Assembly: GCA_902613995.1 (NCBI GenBank) | Contig: CACMJG010000001.1 | Span: 145,751-209,750, forward strand | Direction of reading: 5' to 3' | Source: an uncultured Alphaproteobacteria bacterium | GTDB taxonomy: Bacteria; Pseudomonadota; Alphaproteobacteria; Methylaequorales; Methylaequoraceae | DNA length: 64,000 nt | In this document: piece by piece, positions 58,970 through 64,000 of the stretch | How positions within the stretch are numbered: position 1 is the stretch's first letter | Layout of the letters: every line of letters starts with the position of its first letter | Translations under genes and position numbers: made by a program | Notes under the pieces: generated by a model | Database searches by the model: none | Told to the model about the DNA's origin: nothing | Seen by the model: the letters and a program-made list of their open reading frames with translations, nothing else

Positions 58970-59426
58970 GAATTTCTAGTTTCTGGTGAATTTTATCAAG
59001 AATCGCGTTAATAAAGTCATTTTCTTTCTCAATGTTAAAGGATTCAGCTAACATTAAATATTCAGTAATAATTATGCCCATTGAAGTTTGTGGATATGAG
59101 ATCATTTCTGAAATTGCAACTCTTAAAAGAGCTTGCAATACTTTTGGTAATCTTTTTAGTGTCCAATTTTTCTGAAGATGATTAGAGATCAAAGTACAAA
59201 TAATATCTTCCTTTTCAAAAACATTATTAAAAATTTTTTTAAAAAAAACTTTGTCAAATTTTTTTTTATCAAAATCAAGGTCTGAATCAATGTGAAATTT
59301 AAAATCATTCTGCGTAACAAATTCTTTTTCAATTTTCTTTTGGTCAAAACCAAAACTTTGATTAAATATCGCTTGCACAGCTAAATATCTAGATAAAGAT
59401 TTTGAATGTATTTTACCTTTCTTCAT
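58962..59426 (-). CDS. nusB: Transcription antitermination factor NusB
   Basis: The 154-residue helical protein binds S10/NusE and boxA RNA to sustain rRNA transcription. Motifs are LSRYLAVQAIFNQSF, and the C-terminal LPKVLQALLRVAISEM and IIITEYLMLAESF. It overlaps thiL by 8 nt and follows ribH after 92 nt. That gap holds the palindrome GTCAATTTGAC at 59475-59485, of unknown meaning. Confidence 0.93.
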   Translation of the reverse strand: MKKGKIHSKSLSRYLAVQAIFNQSFGFDQKKIEKEFVTQNDFKFHIDSDLDFDKKKFDKVFFKKIFNNVFEKEDIICTLISNHLQKNWTLKRLPKVLQALLRVAISEMISYPQTSMGIIITEYLMLAESFNIEKENDFINAILDKIHQKLEIHE

Positions 59427-59518
59427 TTTTAAACCTTAAAATTAAAAAAAAACACAGACATCATATTACACTGGGTCAATTTGACTATTGTTAATAAAGG
59501 ATGTCCACTAAAATTATA

Positions 59519-59947
59519 TTACTCTAATTTTAGAGTTTTGATAAGATTGCAACAAACCATAGCAGCTTTTCCACCAAAGTTTTTTTTTTTTATATCAGAT
59601 CTTTCTATAGCTTGTTTAACGTTATTAACGGTTAAAATAGCAGAACCGAGAGGTATAACTTTCTTGTAAACTAATGAATAGATTTCATTCATGGAAATAT
59701 TTTTTACTACATCATAGTGATCTGTTTCACCCTTTATTACACACCCAAGCACAATGAATCCTAAATAATCATTTTGAAATTTATGAAGTACAAAAGGAAT
59801 TTCTAATGAACCATCTACTCTTATCTTGTCAAAAAAAATATTGTTAGATGTTAAATATGATTCAGCACCATTAATTAAGTTCGCTGAAATTTCCGGATAA
59901 AAATCAGAAAAAATAATTAAGACTTTCTTAGATTTTTTTTGTACCAT
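59519..59947 (-). CDS. ribH: 6,7-dimethyl-8-ribityllumazine synthase
   Basis: The 142-residue lumazine synthase condenses 5-amino-6-ribitylaminouracil with dihydroxybutanone phosphate. It has KVLIIFSDFYPEIS, the VDGSLEIPFVLHK loop, and LGCVIKGETDHYDVV with the catalytic His. ATG 59947 is chosen; ATG 59968 is in frame but lies deeper in ribB. The gene overlaps ribB by 20 nt. Confidence 0.94.
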   Translation of the reverse strand: MVQKKSKKVLIIFSDFYPEISANLINGAESYLTSNNIFFDKIRVDGSLEIPFVLHKFQNDYLGFIVLGCVIKGETDHYDVVKNISMNEIYSLVYKKVIPLGSAILTVNNVKQAIERSDIKKKNFGGKAAMVCCNLIKTLKLE

Positions 59948-61007
59948 TAATTTCCAATCCAAAACCATCTATTCCCACAATATTTTTTGATGATTTAGTT
60001 AACAAAATTATTTTCTTTACACCCAAATCGAGAAGTATTTGTGCACCTACTCCATATTCCTTTAGAATTTTATTCTTACTATTTGATAAAGTTGATTTTT
60101 TTTTTTTCATTTCTTTATCTGGATTTCTTACTATTACAATAACTCCATGATCATTTTTACTTATAATTTCAATTGACTTTTCAAGATCTTTATTTTTTAA
60201 ATCTAGTAAATCAGAAATGATGTTTAAACTATGCATTCTGACTAAAACACTTTTATTTTTTGTTATCTTTCCTTTGACTAAAACTAGGTGCTCAGTTTCG
60301 TCTATTAGGTTTTTATAGACGAACAACTTAAATGTACCATACTTAGGAAGACTTATTTCGTCTCTTTTTACGCATTTGACAAATTTATCTTTTTTTAATT
60401 TATATTCAATCAAATCCTTTATTGATGACATTTTGAGTTTATGTTGTTTGCAGAATTGTTTGAGATCGTTAAAACGTGCCATTGAACCATCGTCATTCAT
60501 TATTTCACAAATAACACCAAAAGGACTTGAATCTCCATTAGCAAGTCTAGATAAATCAACAGCAGCTTCTGTATGACCAGCTCTTTCTAGAACTCCTCCG
60601 TCTTTGGCTAACAAAGGAAAAATATGACCTGGACTAACCAAATCGTTTGCTTTGGATTTTGGAGAGACTGCAACTTTTATAGTTTGCGACCTGTCCTTAG
60701 CACTTATACCAGTGGTAACTCCTTTTTTAGCCTCAATTGAGACAGTAAATGCAGTTCTATGTCTGCTGTGATTATCGTCAGTCATAAGCTTTAAATTTAG
60801 TTTTTGAAATCTTTTTTTATCTAGTGCCAAACAAATCAATCCACGAGCATATTTTGCCATAAAATTTATTTTTTGAGGAGAAACATGCGTTGCAGAAAAG
60901 ACAAGATCTCCCTCATTTTCTCTTTTTTCGTCATCAACTATTACAACCATCTTTCCTTTAGACAAATCTTTAATAATTTGTGAAATTGAAGAAAAACTTG
61001 TTTTCAT
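59928..61007 (-). CDS. ribB: 3,4-dihydroxy-2-butanone 4-phosphate synthase with degenerate RibA-like domain (RibBX)
   Basis: Residues 1-200 are a complete Rib[23 protein letters not shown] (its acidic loop), [23 protein letters not shown]. Residues ~205-359 resemble GTP cyclohydrolase II ([35 protein letters not shown]) but the zinc site HSECLTGD...RCDCG is replaced by [14 protein letters not shown] without any Cys, so GTP cyclohydrolase activity is unlikely. This matches the RibBX variant described in Proteobacteria. It overlaps ribE by 4 nt. Confidence 0.92.
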   Translation of the reverse strand: MKTSFSSISQIIKDLSKGKMVVIVDDEKRENEGDLVFSATHVSPQKINFMAKYARGLICLALDKKRFQKLNLKLMTDDNHSRHRTAFTVSIEAKKGVTTGISAKDRSQTIKVAVSPKSKANDLVSPGHIFPLLAKDGGVLERAGHTEAAVDLSRLANGDSSPFGVICEIMNDDGSMARFNDLKQFCKQHKLKMSSIKDLIEYKLKKDKFVKCVKRDEISLPKYGTFKLFVYKNLIDETEHLVLVKGKITKNKSVLVRMHSLNIISDLLDLKNKDLEKSIEIISKNDHGVIVIVRNPDKEMKKKKSTLSNSKNKILKEYGVGAQILLDLGVKKIILLTKSSKNIVGIDGFGLEINGTKKI

Positions 61008-61579
61008 TTGTTAAGAGCCTTAAACACATATCTTGCTAACAAGTCAATTTCTGTATTAAATTTGTCACCAACATCTGAAAACTTTAAGTTTGTATTTTCC
61101 CATGTAAAAGGCACAATGCTTACATCAAAATTTACTCCTTCAACTTTATTTACTGTTAAAGAAATTCCATCAATACAAATAGAACACTTATTTGTTAAAT
61201 ATTTAGATAAGTCGGCAGATATCGAAAAATTTAAAATCCAAGAATCTTTATCATTTTTTATATCATTGAGAGTTGAAATACCGTCTACATGACCGAAAAC
61301 AAGATGACCACTCAAATCCTCTCCAATTTTTAGTGATTTTTCAAGGTTTAATTTATCACCTTCTTTCTTTAATTTAAAATTTGTTTTAGAAACTGTTTCA
61401 GATGATAAATTACAAAAAAATATATCCTTCTCAAAACTGCTAACTGTTAAGCATACACCTGAACATGATATTGATTCTCCTAGAATCAAACTACTAAATT
61501 CTGATTTTATTCCTAGAACTCTTGATTTTGCATTCCAAGAATGAATGACACCGACTTTTTTAATTATTCCTGTAAACAT
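61004..61579 (-). CDS. ribE: Riboflavin synthase (alpha subunit)
   Basis: The 191-residue enzyme dismutates two lumazine molecules to riboflavin. Two lumazine-binding barrels are visible, the first starting MFTGIIKKVGVI with GESISCSGVCLTVSSF, the second from GHLVFGHVDGIS with CIDGISLTVNKVEG. It follows ribD by 3 nt. Confidence 0.95.
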   Translation of the reverse strand: MFTGIIKKVGVIHSWNAKSRVLGIKSEFSSLILGESISCSGVCLTVSSFEKDIFFCNLSSETVSKTNFKLKKEGDKLNLEKSLKIGEDLSGHLVFGHVDGISTLNDIKNDKDSWILNFSISADLSKYLTNKCSICIDGISLTVNKVEGVNFDVSIVPFTWENTNLKFSDVGDKFNTEIDLLARYVFKALNK

Positions 61580-61582
61580 ATT

Positions 61583-62686
61583 TCAATAATTTTGTCTTTC
61601 TAATATTTCCATCGTATTATTTTTTACAATTGATAATTGCGTAGGTTTAAAAGTTATTTTTTTCTTTTTATTTAAAAAGTTAACAGCATTTTCTCCTTCG
61701 CAACCAATAAAGTAATTAGATCTAAAAATAACTAAACGATCAACTAAATCTTCATTAAGAAATGATGTAAAAACTTCTCCACCTCCCTCTACAAATAAGT
61801 TGCAAACTCCAAGTTTAGCTAAGTGTTCAATTATATTAGCCAACTTAAACATATTGTTATCTAACATAAATACTTTTACTTTTTTTTTTTGGATTTTTTT
61901 TATTACTTTATTTTCACTCTTTACAGTAAAAATAAAAGTTCGATTTATTTTACAATTTTTAAAAATATTTGAATCTAAGTCTAAATCTAATTTTTTGGAA
62001 AGAATAATTCTTATTGGAGAAAATCTTTTTAAACCCTCTATTCTGCAGTTTAGTTTTGGGTTATCAATATTAACAGTATTTTTACCAACTAAAATGGCAT
62101 CAGCCTCGGATCTCATAAGATGAACAATTTTTTTTACCTGATCGTTTGTAATTCTTTCAGATTTATTTAGTTTAGACGCAATTTTTGTATCAATTGAAGA
62201 TCCAATCTTTAAGGTGACCTTTGGACGATTGAACTTTCTATTTAAAATATATCCATCATAAATTTGTTTAGTTTCTTTATTCAAAATATCCCCTAATACC
62301 TCTAATCCACTAGTTCTTAATAGTTTTTCTCCTGATCCATTGACTCTTTTGTCAGGATCCCTGAGTGAAAAAACAACTCTATTAATTTTTGATCTTAAAA
62401 TCTTAGACACACAGGACTCGTCTCTTCCAGAATGACAACAAGGTTCTAAAGTCGAATAAAGCGTATAATGATGTTTTTTTTTAAAAGTGACTTTTCTTAA
62501 AGCAACTGCCTCGGCATGAGGCCTTCCCCCTTCAAAAGTGTAACCAAAGGAAACAATCTTATTGAAGTTTTTTTTGGCATTCGACTCCACTATCAAAGAG
62601 ACAACAGGGGGATTGGGAAAAGTCGTTCCAATTATTTTTTTTAAAAGAAAAATCGCAATTTTAATGTATTTTATATCTAAATCCAC
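61583..62686 (-). CDS. ribD: Bifunctional riboflavin biosynthesis deaminase/reductase RibD
   Basis: The 367-residue enzyme has an N-terminal deaminase domain with zinc ligands HAEAVAL and STLEPCCHSGRDESCV, and a C-terminal reductase domain starting about residue 150 (RPKVTLKIGSSIDTKIA, RSEADAILVGKNTV, NLFVEGGGEVFTSF). Starts with GTG at 62686. It is 3 nt after nrdR. Confidence 0.95.
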   Translation of the reverse strand: MDLDIKYIKIAIFLLKKIIGTTFPNPPVVSLIVESNAKKNFNKIVSFGYTFEGGRPHAEAVALRKVTFKKKHHYTLYSTLEPCCHSGRDESCVSKILRSKINRVVFSLRDPDKRVNGSGEKLLRTSGLEVLGDILNKETKQIYDGYILNRKFNRPKVTLKIGSSIDTKIASKLNKSERITNDQVKKIVHLMRSEADAILVGKNTVNIDNPKLNCRIEGLKRFSPIRIILSKKLDLDLDSNIFKNCKINRTFIFTVKSENKVIKKIQKKKVKVFMLDNNMFKLANIIEHLAKLGVCNLFVEGGGEVFTSFLNEDLVDRLVIFRSNYFIGCEGENAVNFLNKKKKITFKPTQLSIVKNNTMEILERQNY

Positions 62687-62689
62687 TTC

Positions 62690-63151
62690 CTATTCGTTTT
62701 TAAGATTTAAATTTTTATCAATGAACTTTCTAAAATCATCAGTTTCTTGAAAATCCTTATACACCGAAGCAAATCTTAAATAAGCTACTCTATCTAACTC
62801 TTTTAGAGCATCCATTACGAGTTCTCCAATTACTTTTGTCGGAATTTCAGTTTCACCTGAACTTTCTAGTCTTCTTTGTATACTATTAGTTATTAATTCT
62901 ATCTTGTCAGGTTTAACTGGTCGTTTTCTGCATGAAATGTTAATAGATCTTACTAGTTTTTCCCTATCAAATATCGTCCTGCTGTCATCTTTTTTTATCA
63001 CCATTAATTCTCTTAATTGAACTCTCTCGAATGTGGTGAATCTAGCACCGCAGGCCGGGCATTGCCTCCTTCTTCTGATAGAGCTATTATCTTCTGTTGG
63101 TCTAGAATCCTTAACTTGGGTTTCTTCATGGCCACAAAATGGACATCTCAT
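62690..63151 (-). CDS. nrdR: Transcriptional repressor NrdR
   Basis: The 153-residue ATP/dATP-sensing repressor of ribonucleotide reductase genes has an N-terminal zinc ribbon ([35 protein letters not shown]) and an ATP-cone (residues ~48-135: [16 protein letters not shown]). It is between glyA and ribD, the conserved alphaproteobacterial position. Confidence 0.97.
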   Translation of the reverse strand: MRCPFCGHEETQVKDSRPTEDNSSIRRRRQCPACGARFTTFERVQLRELMVIKKDDSRTIFDREKLVRSINISCRKRPVKPDKIELITNSIQRRLESSGETEIPTKVIGELVMDALKELDRVAYLRFASVYKDFQETDDFRKFIDKNLNLKNE

Positions 63152-63208
63152 AAAATAGCTTACCTATCTCTAGTAAAAAGCAAATAATTTCTTTTACAGC
63201 AAAGGATG

Positions 63209-64000
63209 TTAGATGGCAGTGCTATAAATTGGAAATTTTTCACATAAAGCTTTCACTTTTGATTTCACTTCCTTTTCAACCTTTGAATTATCTTCTGGGT
63301 TTAAGGATAAACCGTCTAGGACATCTCCAATGAGATTACCAACAATACGAAATTCTTCTTTTCCGAAACCTCTACTGGTACCAGCAGGTGTTCCCAGTCT
63401 TATTCCTGAAGTTACAAAAGGACTTTCAGGATCAAATGGAACACCGTTCTTGTTGCAAGTAATGCCAGCGTTCTCAAGTGATCTTTCCGCGGCTTTTCCA
63501 GTTATTTTTTTTGGTCTCAAATCTACAAGCACAAGATGAGTATCTGTTCCACCTGAAACTACTTCTAAGCCTCTTTCTAGCATTACTTCGGATAGAACCT
63601 TAGAATTCGAAACGACAGATTCAATATATTTACTAAAATCAGGTTGTAGTGCTTCGCCAAAAGCTACTGCTTTAGCACATATCACGTGCATGAGCGGACC
63701 ACCTTGAAGGCCCGGGAAAACAGCAGAATTAATTTTTTTTGCGTGGGCTTCGTTATTAGTAAGAATTATTCCACCTCTAGGTCCTCTGAGTGTTTTGTGA
63801 GTTGTTGACGTTACAACGTCTGCAAATTCGAGTGGGTTAGGATAAAGTCCTGTAGCTACTAGGCCAGCAAAGTGTGCCATATCTACAAGGAAAAGGGCCC
63901 CAACTTTATCAGCAATTTCTTTAAATTTTTTGAAATCAATTATCCTTGGATATGATGATCCTCCTGCAATTATCAACTTAGGTTTATTCTCTGTAGCCAA
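63209..64000 (-). CDS. glyA: Serine hydroxymethyltransferase, C-terminal part (5' end outside the window)
   Basis: These 263 residues are the C-terminal ~60% of a ~420-residue PLP enzyme that interconverts serine and glycine with tetrahydrofolate. The PLP-lysine motif [28 protein letters not shown] and [10 protein letters not shown] are intact. The frame continues past the right edge, so the first residue here (a TTG codon) is internal. It is 57 nt upstream of nrdR in the leftward unit. Confidence 0.97.
   Translation of the reverse strand: MATENKPKLIIAGGSSYPRIIDFKKFKEIADKVGALFLVDMAHFAGLVATGLYPNPLEFADVVTSTTHKTLRGPRGGIILTNNEAHAKKINSAVFPGLQGGPLMHVICAKAVAFGEALQPDFSKYIESVVSNSKVLSEVMLERGLEVVSGGTDTHLVLVDLRPKKITGKAAERSLENAGITCNKNGVPFDPESPFVTSGIRLGTPAGTSRGFGKEEFRIVGNLIGDVLDGLSLNPEDNSKVEKEVKSKVKALCEKFPIYSTAI

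Noticed and set aside
59475-59485. Palindrome GTCAATTTGAC between ribH and nusB, first considered as a promoter or operator
   Set aside because: No -10 box is found at a proper distance and 11 nt is too short to claim an operator on its own.

Overview
The window is AT-rich, gene-dense DNA from an alphaproteobacterium, probably a small-genome marine lineage of the SAR11/HIMB59/AEGEAN-169 type. Three things support this: gene order that is characteristic of alphaproteobacteria (glyA-nrdR-ribD-ribE-ribB-ribH-nusB-thiL-hppA; plsX-fabH-ihfA-merR-tRNA-Pro; bamE divergent from a CBP3-like chaperone), ATP12- and CBP3-type respiratory assembly chaperones, and very short or overlapping gene junctions. 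The exact order within the class cannot be fixed by reading alone. All coding is standard; no CRISPR array, rRNA, IS element or intact prophage is visible.

Layout. (1) 1-1.4 kb: a degenerate tyrosine recombinase directly behind tRNA-Leu(GAG). (2) 1.4-6.6 kb: propionyl-CoA carboxylase pccB-pccA, an ATP12 F1-ATPase assembly chaperone and an RluC/RluD-type pseudouridine synthase. (3) 6.6-36.4 kb: one almost uninterrupted leftward block of transcription and translation genes, read secE-nusG-rplKAJL-rpoBC-rpsLG-fusA-tuf-S10-spc-alpha. Several ribosomal proteins (S5, L15, L17, L3) carry long low-complexity tails. (4) 36.4-40.4 kb: a mixed-strand patch with a CobB-type sirtuin, tRNA-Trp, -Gly and -Tyr, ArsC, RlmB, a flavin-binding oxidase-like protein, a CPBP membrane protease homologue and MsrA. 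(5) 40.4-43.5 kb: a cobalamin riboswitch controlling a TonB-dependent receptor and a tonB gene. (6) 43.5-48.9 kb: tRNA-Glu, a small secreted cysteine-containing protein, recJ, a PPi-type phosphofructokinase, homoserine dehydrogenase and an OmpA-domain lipoprotein. (7) 49-55.4 kb: gamma-carbonic-anhydrase-like protein, argC, rplM-rpsI, cutA, tRNA-Pro, merR, ihfA, fabH, plsX, rpmF and the CBP3 chaperone. (8) 55.4-64 kb: bamE, H+-pyrophosphatase, thiL, nusB, the riboflavin operon, nrdR and the 3' part of glyA.

How the genes fit together. B12 uptake (riboswitch, receptor, TonB) would supply the methylmalonyl-CoA mutase step that normally follows PccAB, although the mutase itself is not in the window. 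PPi-dependent phosphofructokinase and a K+-independent-type membrane pyrophosphatase together suggest that pyrophosphate is used as an energy carrier. The riboflavin operon has a RibB fused to a RibA-like domain without its zinc-binding cysteines (RibBX type), so GTP cyclohydrolase II must come from elsewhere. Five promoter-like sites read by eye share a TTGA(C/T)-type -35 box, a 16-nt spacer and a TA-rich -10 box.

I found no convincing entirely new multi-gene system. The observations most worth following are the tRNA-linked recombinase that has lost its catalytic residues, the ribosomal protein tails, the possible anti-Shine-Dalgarno switch below the B12 riboswitch, and several near-leaderless or tightly divergent starts.
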